DNA of 64,000 nucleotides from an uncultured Granulosicoccaceae bacterium (GTDB taxonomy: Bacteria > Pseudomonadota > Gammaproteobacteria > Granulosicoccales > Granulosicoccaceae): contig CALLLW010000040.1 in NCBI GenBank assembly GCA_938007995.1, positions 62,001-126,000 of the forward strand, read 5' to 3'. Each line of letters opens with the position of its first letter. The first letter of the stretch is position 1. The notes under the pieces are model-generated. The model was given only the letters and a program-made list of their open reading frames with translations. It made no database searches and was not told where the DNA came from. Below, in pieces: positions 46,958-56,621 of this stretch. Made by a program: the position numbers and the translations under genes.

Positions 46958-46977
46958 AATGTGACATTCATCACATT
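46958..46977. promoter_or_regulatory. CRP/Vfr-type binding site
   Basis: TGTGA and TCACA half-sites are separated by exactly six bases, and AA/TT flanks extend the symmetry to seven bases per arm. This is a perfect match to the CRP consensus. Its centre is 118 bases before the ATG of the exported hydrolase gene, suitable for activation of that gene. Confidence 0.7.
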
Positions 46978-47084
46978 AATTTATGACCAAGTGCAAACTT
47001 AACTACTCCCGGCTCACAAGTGCATTTCGGTGCCACTTGTCTTACAGTAGTATTGCTTAAGTTCCATCTCATGACCTAATTCCT

Positions 47085-49676
47085 ATGTTCAACATCGTCA
47101 AGAAAGTTTCTGGTCTAGCTGCAATAGGCGCAACTCTGGCCACAGCACTGACACTCCTGTCTCCGATCGCAAACGCTCAACAAATTCCGCGCGAGCTGAC
47201 AAAGATACTTGCGATTGGTGACTCGATCACCGAAGGCTTCAGCGTCGATGGTGGCATTGAAAGTTATAGATTTCCGCTGACGTCGGAGCTGAACAACACA
47301 TCATGCAACTACCGAATGGTCGGAAGACGCACCTCAAATGTACCGGCAACAAGCTTCTTCTCACCGCATGAAGGTTACTCAGGCCACGGGGTCGAACATT
47401 TTTTAATGCAACTTGCTGGTAACCCCGGCATAGAATCCATCATCACTGACGCTGATCCGGATGTTGTGCTAATCCATCTCGGCTCTAACGACATGAACCG
47501 AAATCAGGACGAAGAACAAACCATTGGAGAACTGAATCTGCTTGTCAGCAGCATTTGGAATATCAAATCAGACACCCAGGTTTATGTGGCAAATGTAATT
47601 CCGTGGTTTGGCTCAAGCAATCTCAACCCAAACATCAGACAGTCCATAAATAGCCTTGGATCAAAGATCAATACTTGGATAACCGACTCAAATGACAGCC
47701 GACTTCACCTGGTTGACGTAAGGTCAGGTTTTATCCGCGCTTATATGCAAAGCGACGATATTCACCCGAACTCTGATGGTGACAACCACATCGCCGACGC
47801 CTTTCTGGCCGCTATTGAAGCAAACAATGACTGCCCCACCCCACCGGAAACCATCCTCGTTTCACCGGCAATACCAGACCCGAATAACCCAGGTGATACA
47901 TTTGACACATTGCCCGCCGCACACACATTCACCGGTAGTGCATTTGATATGGAGGGAGATGGCATACAGCGTGTTCGAATAGCAATAGAAGATAACAATC
48001 ACACGAACAGCTCAAACCAATGGTTTAATTTTGCGACCGGGGAATTCGGCTCATACAGCGAGACTATCGCCACTTTATCCAACCGGACAGCCACGTCCGC
48101 TACATGGAGTATTGACGTAGTACTACCCGGCGGCGGCGATTACCAGTTTTATGCATTGGCCGTGGATAACCTTGGTAATCAGAATTACTTCAATAGGGGG
48201 GTGTGGCCGGAGAATACCAGGTTCTTTACCGATGTTGACGTATCTGCACCTCAACCAACATTCACCACGCCGGAAACAGATGGTGCGATACTCACCTCCG
48301 GATCGATCAACCTCTCGGGAACAGCCACCGATACCGGCGGGTCAGGCCTCCAGGATATTCGAATTTCACTGCGTAACATATCTAGTGGAAGATGGTTTAA
48401 CTTCTCCAACAACAGTTTTACAGGAGCAATCGGTAACGGGGCAATTTCTGCCAACCAAACCAACACCTCGCCAGCAAGCGCAAGTTGGAACTACACATTT
48501 TCACTGACGCCAGGTGATTATTCAGTCCACATCAATGCCAGAGATAACGCTGGAAACACCTCAGGCTTCCAGCAACGGAAGTTTACAGTACTCCCTGACG
48601 ATACCCAGCCTCCCCAGGCACTTATTTCAACACCAGCAGCTAACGGCGACTCACTATCTACTAGCACAATTTTTACAGGCTCTGCGACCGATGCCGGTGG
48701 TTCTGGCTTCAATGACATTAGATTCGCTATCCGCAACCTTACAAACAACCGTTGGTATAACTTCAACAACAACTCGTTTAATGGCGCAGTCGGCAATGGC
48801 TCTATTGCTGCCAATCTCACTAATACTTCTATCGGCAACACCAACTGGAATGTCTCGCTTACTCTCCCCCCTGGAAATTACTCTGCCCACATCAACGCAA
48901 GAGATAATGCAGGAAACATTTCCGGATTTCGAAATCGTACATTCACTATCCTGCCCGACGACAACCAATCACCTGACGGCTTCTTTACAAATCCCGCAGT
49001 GAATAACGAAACACTCACTTCCAATATTACTTTTACTGGTACTGCGACTGATTCCGGTGGATCGGGGGTCAATGATGTCCTGTTTGCTGTCCGCGACGTC
49101 AACTCGGGCAACTGGTACAACTTCAACAACAATTCTTTCAATGGTGCTGTCGGTAATGGCTCTACCACTGCCAATCTGTCGAATACTACAACAAACAGTA
49201 CCAACTGGAATTATTCCCTCACACTACCTCCCGGTGAATATTCCGTTCATATAAATGTCAGAGACAACGCTGGTCTTATCTCTGGTTTTCAAAACCGTCG
49301 ATTTACAGTTATTCCCAACGACACTCAGTCACCCAATGGCAACATCACTACACCAGCAGTCAACAACGACACCCTGGCATCAAATATTATCTTCAGAGGC
49401 ACCGCCACTGATGGTGGTGGATCCGGCTTTAAGGATGTACTGGTATCAATAAGAGACAGGAGTACCGGCAATTGGTACAACTTTAACAACAATAGCTTCA
49501 GTGGTGCCACAGGCAATGGGGCGACTACCGCTAATCTAACTTTCACTTCCACTAATAACACCAATTGGAACTTCCCAGTTGCGCTTCCTTCTGGTAACTA
49601 CTCTGTTCACGTCAATATCCGAGATAATGCTGGAAACACCTCTGGTTTCCAGAATCGAAGATTTAGTGTGCCTTAG
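47085..49676 (+). CDS. Exported SGNH/GDSL hydrolase with C-terminal tandem repeats
   Basis: The 863-residue protein has a signal peptide (cleavage likely after Ala31 in PIANAQQ) and an SGNH hydrolase domain to about residue 245. Block I is ILAIGDSITEG with nucleophile Ser47; block III is HLGSNDMN; block V is DDIHPNSDGDNHIAD with the catalytic Asp/His pair. A divergent repeat follows at about 255-385. Then four copies of a 120-residue domain (consensus GTATDSGGSG, WYNFNNNSFNGA, YSVHINARDNAGNTSGFQNR) run to the C-terminus. Such enzymes usually deacetylate or de-esterify carbohydrates. The repeats look like Ig-like or carbohydrate-binding beta-sandwiches. No sortase or PEP-CTERM signal is present at the end. 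Confidence 0.88.
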   Translation: MFNIVKKVSGLAAIGATLATALTLLSPIANAQQIPRELTKILAIGDSITEGFSVDGGIESYRFPLTSELNNTSCNYRMVGRRTSNVPATSFFSPHEGYSGHGVEHFLMQLAGNPGIESIITDADPDVVLIHLGSNDMNRNQDEEQTIGELNLLVSSIWNIKSDTQVYVANVIPWFGSSNLNPNIRQSINSLGSKINTWITDSNDSRLHLVDVRSGFIRAYMQSDDIHPNSDGDNHIADAFLAAIEANNDCPTPPETILVSPAIPDPNNPGDTFDTLPAAHTFTGSAFDMEGDGIQRVRIAIEDNNHTNSSNQWFNFATGEFGSYSETIATLSNRTATSATWSIDVVLPGGGDYQFYALAVDNLGNQNYFNRGVWPENTRFFTDVDVSAPQPTFTTPETDGAILTSGSINLSGTATDTGGSGLQDIRISLRNISSGRWFNFSNNSFTGAIGNGAISANQTNTSPASASWNYTFSLTPGDYSVHINARDNAGNTSGFQQRKFTVLPDDTQPPQALISTPAANGDSLSTSTIFTGSATDAGGSGFNDIRFAIRNLTNNRWYNFNNNSFNGAVGNGSIAANLTNTSIGNTNWNVSLTLPPGNYSAHINARDNAGNISGFRNRTFTILPDDNQSPDGFFTNPAVNNETLTSNITFTGTATDSGGSGVNDVLFAVRDVNSGNWYNFNNNSFNGAVGNGSTTANLSNTTTNSTNWNYSLTLPPGEYSVHINVRDNAGLISGFQNRRFTVIPNDTQSPNGNITTPAVNNDTLASNIIFRGTATDGGGSGFKDVLVSIRDRSTGNWYNFNNNSFSGATGNGATTANLTFTSTNNTNWNFPVALPSGNYSVHVNIRDNAGNTSGFQNRRFSVP
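48240..49676 (+). repeat. Four tandem 357-360-base coding repeats
   Basis: Units start near 48240, 48597, 48957 and 49317, at a period of 360 bases (357 for the first). Units 2-4 are very alike at DNA level, for example around the segment encoding WYNFNNNSF, which points to recent duplication or ongoing recombination. All are in frame with the hydrolase. Confidence 0.93.
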
Positions 49677-49789
49677 CGCAAATTATTTTGACGAACCCAG
49701 CCGATTTAATGGCTGAGCTCTCTACTGTGTTTATCTGGATTGAAGACAAGCGAATTTATACAACAACCAGCCGAGTAGTAGCGGTCGAG

Positions 49790-50710
49790 TCAAGCGGATT
49801 CTTGGCTTGCCGCTGAGTCTAAAACAAACCTTAGACCTTGCTCGATAGAAATTCTCGTCTTCCATCCAAGTTCCCGATGTGCACGATCGCAGCATAATAT
49901 GTTTGAATGCACATCGAACTGGCGTTGCGGCTCATAGATAACTCTCAGCCTTGTATTTGCCACTAGTTCAAACTTACTAATTATTTCGTTTAACGAATAG
50001 CCGATTGACGAACCAATATTGAAAACCTGTTCACTACCTGTGTACTCGGTAGCCAACCTAACTGCCGTAGCAACATCCGCCACATAAAGAAAATCCCGAC
50101 GGACTTTTCCATCGCCCCAGATAACTATCTCTCTATTTACAATATGGGAGTTAACGACGGTACTTACAAACCCTTGCCCTTTCCGTATGTCTTGACCCAA
50201 TCCATACGGATTGGCTATTCGCAGTGAAATAGTCCTTGTATTGGAATAGTTCTCAAGCACCTTCAAATAGTTTTCGATTGCCAATTTTGAAGCACCATAG
50301 GCACTTATCGGTTGCGTTGCACTATCTTCCACTAGAGGCGAGGCATCGGAGTTACCGTAAACCGTACCTCCACTGGACGCAAAAATAACCTTTGATACAC
50401 CAAGATTAGCAGCGAACTCTGCTAATCTCACAGTGCACTCTACATGGGTATGTATATCTTCCGCAATATTTTCATTAGCAGTAGCTGGCAAACTACTAGG
50501 CGCAAGCAACACGACTGAGTCCACGTCAACAAAATATCTTGACACCTCACTCGAATTGTATAAATCCACAGCTACTTGCCTTACGCGTACCGCACCATCA
50601 TTATCGACGGTTCTAACCAACGATGTGACATCGTAGCCGTGACTTACGAGTTCATGACAAACATGTCTTCCTATAAACCCGTTGCCACCAAGTACAACGC
50701 ATTTTTTCAT
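49790..50710 (-). CDS. NAD-dependent sugar epimerase/dehydratase
   Basis: The 306-residue protein is an extended short-chain dehydrogenase acting on nucleotide sugars. It has the cofactor loop GGNGFIGRHV near the N-terminus, ASSGGTVYG with the catalytic Ser/Thr region, YGASKLAIENYL with the Tyr-Lys pair, and RIANPYGLGQ, followed by RRDFLYVADVATAV and FNIGSSIGYSLNEI. It is of the GalE/WcaG type; the exact sugar cannot be read. Its start shares bases with the methyltransferase stop (TAATG), so it is translationally coupled to that gene at the end of the glycan operon. Confidence 0.87.
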   Translation of the reverse strand: MKKCVVLGGNGFIGRHVCHELVSHGYDVTSLVRTVDNDGAVRVRQVAVDLYNSSEVSRYFVDVDSVVLLAPSSLPATANENIAEDIHTHVECTVRLAEFAANLGVSKVIFASSGGTVYGNSDASPLVEDSATQPISAYGASKLAIENYLKVLENYSNTRTISLRIANPYGLGQDIRKGQGFVSTVVNSHIVNREIVIWGDGKVRRDFLYVADVATAVRLATEYTGSEQVFNIGSSIGYSLNEIISKFELVANTRLRVIYEPQRQFDVHSNILCCDRAHRELGWKTRISIEQGLRFVLDSAASQESA

Positions 50711-51435
50711 TATATTTTTACTAGCTCTCTGCCACGTAGCTGATCTAAAGCCAGCAAACTATCCTGCTTTTGCCCTTTAATGATAACCGCTTTGCCCGCA
50801 TCAATCGAAATAGATTGAATGTTACTGCGGGTACCCAGATCAATAACTAATTCAAAAAGCAGATTGGTCATAGCAGGGTCTTTGTGCCACGCATGCGAGG
50901 TGTTCTGCATACCCGGCTTGTGGGCCCATGCCCAGTCTTCGATGATATAGGTACCACCAGCCGCCAACTTTGGAAACGTCATTTCAAAAGTGGACTTAGT
51001 TGCAGCATAGGTATGAGATGCATCATCCACTATAAGATCGATACCATTTGGAAACTCCACATCAAGAATCGAATTGATTGCACTTTCATCAGTCTGAGAC
51101 GTATTAAAGTACACGTTTACATTTCTAACTTCCTGTGAACAGTAATGCTCCAATGCATGGAAACTTTTCGCAATCTCGACACCTATAAGTGTGCTGGGCT
51201 TAAACAGCTTATCCATTAACACAAAGGAACCGCCCTGAAAAACCCCAATTTCGAGAATGGAATCAATTTTCTTTCTTTTTGCCAAACTAAAATAGTAGTT
51301 CAGCACAGGTGGGGATTTTACTAAAGTGAATGACCCCACCTCAGATGGACGTCGATCATACCCAGGGGTAGTATCGATCACGAACTCTGTACCTTCGAGT
51401 TTAAACTTGCTGGTCAATTCTTCTTTAGTTAACAT
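50710..51435 (-). CDS. Class I SAM-dependent methyltransferase
   Basis: The 241-residue protein has the Rossmann motif ILEIGVFQGGSFVLMDKLF, with the acidic residue of motif II in LIGVEIAKS, and DLIVDDASHTYAATKSTFE followed by GGTYIIEDWAWAH. This pattern matches cephalosporin-hydroxylase-like or Methyltransf_24-type methyltransferases that are common in O-antigen and exopolysaccharide clusters, where they methylate sugars. A metal-dependent mechanism is possible from the Asp-Asp and His residues. It lies 17 bases after the sulfotransferase-like gene and overlaps the epimerase. Confidence 0.82.
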   Translation of the reverse strand: MLTKEELTSKFKLEGTEFVIDTTPGYDRRPSEVGSFTLVKSPPVLNYYFSLAKRKKIDSILEIGVFQGGSFVLMDKLFKPSTLIGVEIAKSFHALEHYCSQEVRNVNVYFNTSQTDESAINSILDVEFPNGIDLIVDDASHTYAATKSTFEMTFPKLAAGGTYIIEDWAWAHKPGMQNTSHAWHKDPAMTNLLFELVIDLGTRSNIQSISIDAGKAVIIKGQKQDSLLALDQLRGRELVKI

Positions 51436-51452
51436 TAGGATTATAAACCTGG

Positions 51453-52433
51453 TTATTTATTATGTATGTGCTTATGCATTCCATATACCATCTCAGTTAT
51501 TAGAGCCCATTTATTCGCATCAACCTCATTCGGGGACGGCACGTGGTAATCATCGTTGACCGGCATAGGGAAAAGAGGGCCATCCAATCCCTCAAAATAC
51601 TTACTTTTTATCCATTCATTTGATGATTGATACCTTTCAATTATTGACCTTCTCTCTGCCCCGGTCAGCCTTGATTCACCCTTCACTTTCTTATGAGCGA
51701 GCTGACCATACTTCTGTATCATATTAAAGAATTGATTATCGTGTGGCCCTTCAAACAAACCTGGAGCTGACAGCGCAAGCTCCTCCACGGCTGTATTGTA
51801 GCTGGTATTTATATTTCCTTTTGATTTTGAAAACTCATTTGCATCAATAGCAAGCGCATCATAAAAGTCATCAACAACATCCTTATTAATCAACCTGTCC
51901 CTCTGATATACCCTTACTAATATTTTATGCGTGGCAATGGACTGCCATTCTTCAATAGGTACACGCCAGTCCCCTGCGACACCAATATTTCGGAGGAGCC
52001 ATTCGTAAAAACTCGCACCAGTTTTCAATCCCCACTGTTGCCAAGCCGACAAAAGGTAGTCATCTTGTCGTCTTACATAAATAACAACGCTAGATTCATG
52101 TTCTCGGATAGCTTCATGCAACAAGCCGTGCCATGAAAACACATTACTTAAGTTCTCTGCACTAAAGACTATTTTGTCGCAGTTTTTTTCTAAGGCAGCA
52201 CTGACGGCACAATCAATCCCCCTATTCAACTCGATCAAAGCTTCTGCCATATCCATCTGTTTGATTTTCTCAAACCACCACACATGATATCCGGTAACCT
52301 TGCCGTTTACCGTAAGATCTTCAGATGGAAGGTAGAAACCCTGCGACTCAAGTGCCACCTGGTTTGTCGCCAACGCATGCTGGATCGCAGAACTACCTGT
52401 TTTTCCGGCACCGATATGAAAATAGATATGCAT
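51453..52433 (-). CDS. Sulfotransferase-like protein (type A, first copy)
   Basis: The 326-residue protein has the 5'-phosphosulfate-binding loop near the N-terminus, FHIGAGKTGSSAIQHAL, resembling a P-loop that binds PAPS. It also has a 3'-phosphate-binding stretch around residues 115-130, VVIYVRRQDDYLLSAW. It belongs with two further genes here (55221-56297 and 57273-58190). Such proteins transfer sulfate to polysaccharide or glycan hydroxyls, though some members of this fold have other roles. It is 31 bases after the large bifunctional glycosyltransferase gene, suggesting that its acceptor is the same glycan. Confidence 0.8.
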   Translation of the reverse strand: MHIYFHIGAGKTGSSAIQHALATNQVALESQGFYLPSEDLTVNGKVTGYHVWWFEKIKQMDMAEALIELNRGIDCAVSAALEKNCDKIVFSAENLSNVFSWHGLLHEAIREHESSVVIYVRRQDDYLLSAWQQWGLKTGASFYEWLLRNIGVAGDWRVPIEEWQSIATHKILVRVYQRDRLINKDVVDDFYDALAIDANEFSKSKGNINTSYNTAVEELALSAPGLFEGPHDNQFFNMIQKYGQLAHKKVKGESRLTGAERRSIIERYQSSNEWIKSKYFEGLDGPLFPMPVNDDYHVPSPNEVDANKWALITEMVYGMHKHIHNK

Positions 52434-52464
52434 TTAGAAATGTATTTTCTAAAGGGGGCTCTTC

Positions 52465-54942
52465 CTATGCAATGATCACGCCTGTTTTTTCCTCCTCGTT
52501 AACGCAGTTAGCTTCTTTATCGTGCAATTCACTAAATATTTTAAGATAAGAGTCTGCTAACAAGTCGATACAGTACGACTCCCCGATAGCACAAGCAGTT
52601 TGTTGTTTTTGTGCGTATATCTCTTTGTCCTGTATATCCGACATCGCGTCTGTGAGCATATTTTGAAAATCATCATGCTGATGTTCTATCAAAACCCCTG
52701 CACTCATACCCTCTTTGACGATAATATTAGGTATCTCACCAATATCTGTTGATACGCAAGGCAGGCCATTCTGCAGAGCTTGAATAAGAATTAACGGGTA
52801 GGATTCCCCGGGGAACCTGGTCGGCAATAGACAACAATCACTCATTCTCATCAATCCGTGTATATTTGCCTGAAACCCAAGAAAGTATAGATCCTCGATA
52901 TCGGCATATTCATCTTCAAGATCTTCCTGGTATTCACTCTCACCGACGAGCAGTAACACAATATTGGACTGTGTCTTTTGAAGCTCTATAAATGAATTTA
53001 TTGCCTCCTCCCAACCTTTCTCTTTTACAGGTCGCGATACAAGAATAAAGACAAATGCATCATCATTTACTCCCAATACTTCACGTGTAATATGACAAGG
53101 CTTATGATCCACTGGTGTGGCATTAGGAAGTTTGGTAACCTCGGCCTTCGCCCAGGAACGCTTCCTAAGATGACGTAGATTTTTATCAGCGGTATACATC
53201 CAGTGATCCACATTTCTAACGATTTTAGTCATGTGATACTCATCTACCTCTGCAACCTCATACGTACCATGTAGCGTCACTACGTAAGGTATATCAGACT
53301 GAAATCCGAGTTCCAGAAAAAACAAACCTTCAACACCTATGTGATGTGAGTTTATTAAGGTAACACCCGTTTGTTTCAAAAACTCTTTACTACCCATCCC
53401 TCTCACGTCACTGGCTGCGTACACGGGAATTCTGCTATCCAGCAAACTATACATTTCGCTATTCACATCAGTAACATCGAGCGCTAGCATCGATACATTT
53501 ATACCGTTACGGACCAGAGCATTTGCAATAAATATAGGAAAATATTCGCCACCGCCAACATGAAAACCAAGAAATCCGATCAAGATGTGCTGACCGTTAC
53601 GCTTTGTACCCAATACTCTATCAAGGCTAATATGGTCGAATATACTCCCATCTTCCTTAAAAACTGAGTCAAATTGATCATTGAGCTGCTTGTAAAATCT
53701 CCAGGTTGTATCCTCTGTAATATTCCACTGTGATTTTACGTTTATCGCCAGTTTCTCATGCTCTTGATAATACCTCTCCCCTTTAAAACTTTTCACGGAA
53801 GTATTTGCACCATGTTGCCGGAAATACGTTGTCGCATCACAAACGTAGGCAAGCTTTCCGCCTCTGGACAATGCCAAGTAAAGGAACCAGTCACCTAGAA
53901 TGCTGAATTCCTGAGCGGTTTGCCAAATTGAATCCTCAATTTCCTGGCGCCTGATCAAGCAACCACCAACGTTTGGAATAATATTGTGTACAGAAAAAGA
54001 ACCAGAGAACCACGCTGCTGCCGGGCCTGACCGATTACTTCCCCAGATATTCGACTCGGCTCTCTCCCGGTACGCATCAAGGCCCTCTATTTCTCGACTA
54101 TCACTGTCTATAAATTGTATTTTACAAAATGCAATCATTACTGCTAAATCATCGAACGCCGGCACAAGCTTTTCCAGAAAGTCTGTTTCAGCTGAATCAT
54201 CGCTCTCACAAATCCAAACAAAGTCCCCCTGACACTGATCGAAGCCCTTACGCCATTGTTTGAAGACATTGCCAGAGTTCTGTGTATTCGGTATAAACTT
54301 GATCCTATTAGGAAACTTCTCTTGATATTCTTTTATAACATCTTCGCTTCCATCTGTGGACGCGTCATCAAGCACGATAATTTCAGTCGATTCGAAAGAC
54401 TGATACAGAATTGAATCCAGCCTCTCTGCTAAAAACTCTCTGTGGTTGTAGTTAGGTACTATAACAGACACTTTTGGAGAGCCCGATCTCTGTTGCTTGA
54501 ATTCCTCCAAACATTTGTCTAAAAAGTTTCGAAACTCGCTACTTTTTCTGTCTTTCTTATCAACACCTGCAACTGCTTTTCGCTCACGCCTAAGGTTCTT
54601 TAAATCAAGATCGGCTAGTTCATTAAGGCTTAAATTCTCAAGGTTAGGTAAGGGTGCTCTCCCCTCCAGATGACCGTACAATAGAAAGTGAGTAAATGGA
54701 TCGATCTCAGCTGCTGCGACATCTACATTTGTTTTTCGGTAGTAATCTGTACTGAACCAAGGAGCAGGGTCTAGCCCTTTAGCTGCTCCTACCTCAATAT
54801 AATGCATTATTAAGTCGTTAATCTCAGCTGGATCTGGAGATTCACTCTGAGATAAATAAAACTCGACGTTGAAATATTGACAAATCATACCCTCCACTTC
54901 AGATCTATTTTCAGTGATGGTATTTTGTTTATTGTTAATCAT
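52465..54942 (-). CDS. Bifunctional GT2-GT4 glycosyltransferase
   Basis: This 825-residue protein joins two enzymes. Residues 1-100 hold a small motif (GLDPAPWFSTDYYRKTNVDVA, FLLYGHLEGRAPLP) found at the N-terminus of many bacterial multi-domain glycosyltransferases. A GT2 domain runs from about 152 (KVSVIVPNYNHREFLAERL, DDASTDGS, ICESDDSAE with the metal-binding acidic residues). A GT4 domain of GT-B fold runs from about 450 (ILIGFLGFHVGGGEYFPIFI) with the C-terminal signature ILVSRPVKEKGWEEA and GESYPLILIQALQNGLPCVSTDIGEIP. It probably adds two different sugars to one chain. It is cytoplasmic, with no export signal. Confidence 0.88.
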   Translation of the reverse strand: MINNKQNTITENRSEVEGMICQYFNVEFYLSQSESPDPAEINDLIMHYIEVGAAKGLDPAPWFSTDYYRKTNVDVAAAEIDPFTHFLLYGHLEGRAPLPNLENLSLNELADLDLKNLRRERKAVAGVDKKDRKSSEFRNFLDKCLEEFKQQRSGSPKVSVIVPNYNHREFLAERLDSILYQSFESTEIIVLDDASTDGSEDVIKEYQEKFPNRIKFIPNTQNSGNVFKQWRKGFDQCQGDFVWICESDDSAETDFLEKLVPAFDDLAVMIAFCKIQFIDSDSREIEGLDAYRERAESNIWGSNRSGPAAAWFSGSFSVHNIIPNVGGCLIRRQEIEDSIWQTAQEFSILGDWFLYLALSRGGKLAYVCDATTYFRQHGANTSVKSFKGERYYQEHEKLAINVKSQWNITEDTTWRFYKQLNDQFDSVFKEDGSIFDHISLDRVLGTKRNGQHILIGFLGFHVGGGEYFPIFIANALVRNGINVSMLALDVTDVNSEMYSLLDSRIPVYAASDVRGMGSKEFLKQTGVTLINSHHIGVEGLFFLELGFQSDIPYVVTLHGTYEVAEVDEYHMTKIVRNVDHWMYTADKNLRHLRKRSWAKAEVTKLPNATPVDHKPCHITREVLGVNDDAFVFILVSRPVKEKGWEEAINSFIELQKTQSNIVLLLVGESEYQEDLEDEYADIEDLYFLGFQANIHGLMRMSDCCLLPTRFPGESYPLILIQALQNGLPCVSTDIGEIPNIIVKEGMSAGVLIEHQHDDFQNMLTDAMSDIQDKEIYAQKQQTACAIGESYCIDLLADSYLKIFSELHDKEANCVNEEEKTGVIIA

Positions 54943-55220
54943 ATTGAAAATAAATTCTCAAATAGCTAATACTAGAGAGCAGGTGTATTAAGGCACTTAA
55001 TACCAATGCACCGATAAAACAATTGCTTGCACATCAGCATTAGCAACATATTGACCATTCATCTAATCGGGATTCTATAAAGTACGTACGGATTGCTTTT
55101 TAACCACTCATGCAACAAAATTCGGACCTTGGTCAGTCAAAATATGAAACAATCAAGTTAGGCCGTCACACTGGGATTTAATGAGTGCCATTTTTTGGTC
55201 GTCAGAAATAACTTTTTAAT

Positions 55221-56297
55221 CTAAGCAGCTTTGGTATGTGCTTTCTTATTACTATTTCTCAAGTTTTCAAATCGAGATATTAACGCAGAGTGGCTAGCGC
55301 GCAGCTTAAACTCTTTTTCAATTTGCTCATGAAAACATCTGGCGATAGAATCGAAATATTCTGCTTCAAACCAAAGCTCTTCGCATGGCACTATCTTATT
55401 AAAGTTATACTGTCTCGGATCGTATATCTGGCCACCTAGAAACTCGTTTAGGCTTTGTGATTCATGTTTCGCATAATCGATTATTATTTCGCTGCATGCT
55501 CGTGTAACTGTAAATTTTGAACCACCTAGTTTTCCACAAAGCTGATGGCATAGTGCAGTCCACCTTAGCTCACTTACACCGTCGGGGCATTCCAATCTAT
55601 TTAGAGCATCTAAGGTCCACGCTCCTTGCTGCGTCATTGAAGAATTTCTCGCAACAATTGCCCCATGACCCTCAGTAATATCTCGAAATCCCGCCAATTC
55701 TAAACCGGACTCAGACAAAAACGACTCCAATATCGTCGAGTTTGAGCGACAAAGCACCTCAAAAGAAACAACCGAGATACTTACGTACGGAAAACCGTAT
55801 CGAGCGCGCTCAATAAGATTCTCTAACGGATAGAACCGAGGTTTTTTATAGTGTTCCGATAGGTTCTTTACACCGGACTTCAAGCACTGTTGTATAACAG
55901 ACACCGTATGTGCGTAGGGGTCTCGAACCGTAAAAACCAAGTGAACTTTAACAGATTGAAACAACAACCCCAGCCTCTGCCAGTCTTTGATACTGAAATT
56001 TGACAACGCCTCATCTGAAATAATAGCGTACTGACAAGGGGATTCCATGAACTCATTCAACACTCCTTCAACAACTTGTTCAACATCGTAAGTTTCACCA
56101 CCCGCACGTGGGCTCGTCACCTGTCCGTGGCGAATCATACGACGCAAAGTATCCCCTACACCATCACAGAAAGATGGATACAGAACCCCATATTCAGCAA
56201 GTACATTGCGGTTTTGGTTAAGAGCCCACTGAATAGATGATGTTCCTGTCTTTGGCAAACCGCCATGGATAATTAGTGTTTTATCGGAATTAGCCAT
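55221..56297 (-). CDS. Sulfotransferase-like protein (type A, second copy)
   Basis: The 358-residue protein begins LIIHGGLPKTGTSSIQWALNQN, a clear sulfotransferase phosphosulfate-binding loop. The 3'-phosphate-binding region VHLVFTVRDPYAHTVSVIQQ is near residue 117. It is related to the 51453 and 57273 genes in the start motif and in length but not closely, so these are a family of paralogues rather than recent copies. The C-terminus has many charged helices. A gap of 278 bases separates it from the GT2-GT4 gene; I see no promoter that I can certify there. Confidence 0.8.
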   Translation of the reverse strand: MANSDKTLIIHGGLPKTGTSSIQWALNQNRNVLAEYGVLYPSFCDGVGDTLRRMIRHGQVTSPRAGGETYDVEQVVEGVLNEFMESPCQYAIISDEALSNFSIKDWQRLGLLFQSVKVHLVFTVRDPYAHTVSVIQQCLKSGVKNLSEHYKKPRFYPLENLIERARYGFPYVSISVVSFEVLCRSNSTILESFLSESGLELAGFRDITEGHGAIVARNSSMTQQGAWTLDALNRLECPDGVSELRWTALCHQLCGKLGGSKFTVTRACSEIIIDYAKHESQSLNEFLGGQIYDPRQYNFNKIVPCEELWFEAEYFDSIARCFHEQIEKEFKLRASHSALISRFENLRNSNKKAHTKAA

Positions 56298-56621
56298 ATA
56301 ATATTTTTATACTAAGAACATAAATTGAACCCCTTCCGCGAAAGCATATCCCTGCCTTATCAATCCGCGAGGGCTCTTAATCGAAAATGCAATAACTTGG
56401 GTATCAGAAGTGTAGGCGGCGCAGTCTTAATTTTAGTCAGTATTCAGCGGGAAGAGTTAGGATTGGCTGATTCGAGCAATATACACGCCACCACTATAAC
56501 TCCACCTAATATAGATAGGCTTGGTTTTTGCTCATACACATGAGGCCTTGACGGCCAAAGTCGTGAGCTTGACAACCACGCAAATATGCTTCAGAAAACA
56601 TTGAGATATTAAGGTAAACAC
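56298..56621. other. Intergenic region between divergent genes
   Basis: These 324 AT-rich bases separate the second type-A sulfotransferase gene (minus) from a small plus-strand gene. A plus-strand open frame here has no family pattern and only a TTG start, so I do not call it. Promoters for both directions are expected, but no boxes are clear enough to mark. Confidence 0.35.

Larger units (their letters stand above)
46582..47084. other. Long intergenic region before the repeat-bearing hydrolase
   Basis: These 503 bases hold no credible gene. They contain a long hairpin right after the ETF-QO gene (listed separately). A second inverted repeat, TCTCTCG/CGAGAGA, lies at 46785-46814. A perfect CRP-type site lies at 46958-46977. 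The last 100 bases are AT-rich and should contain the promoter of the downstream gene, but I cannot identify -35 and -10 boxes with confidence. Confidence 0.5.

Noticed and set aside
48240-49676. Mobile element or separate genes in the repeat region
   Set aside because: The repeats are in frame with the hydrolase and there are no inverted ends or transposase; they are domains of one protein.
56325-56543. 72-codon plus-strand frame
   Set aside because: TTG start, no ribosome site and no recognisable pattern, in a divergent promoter region.
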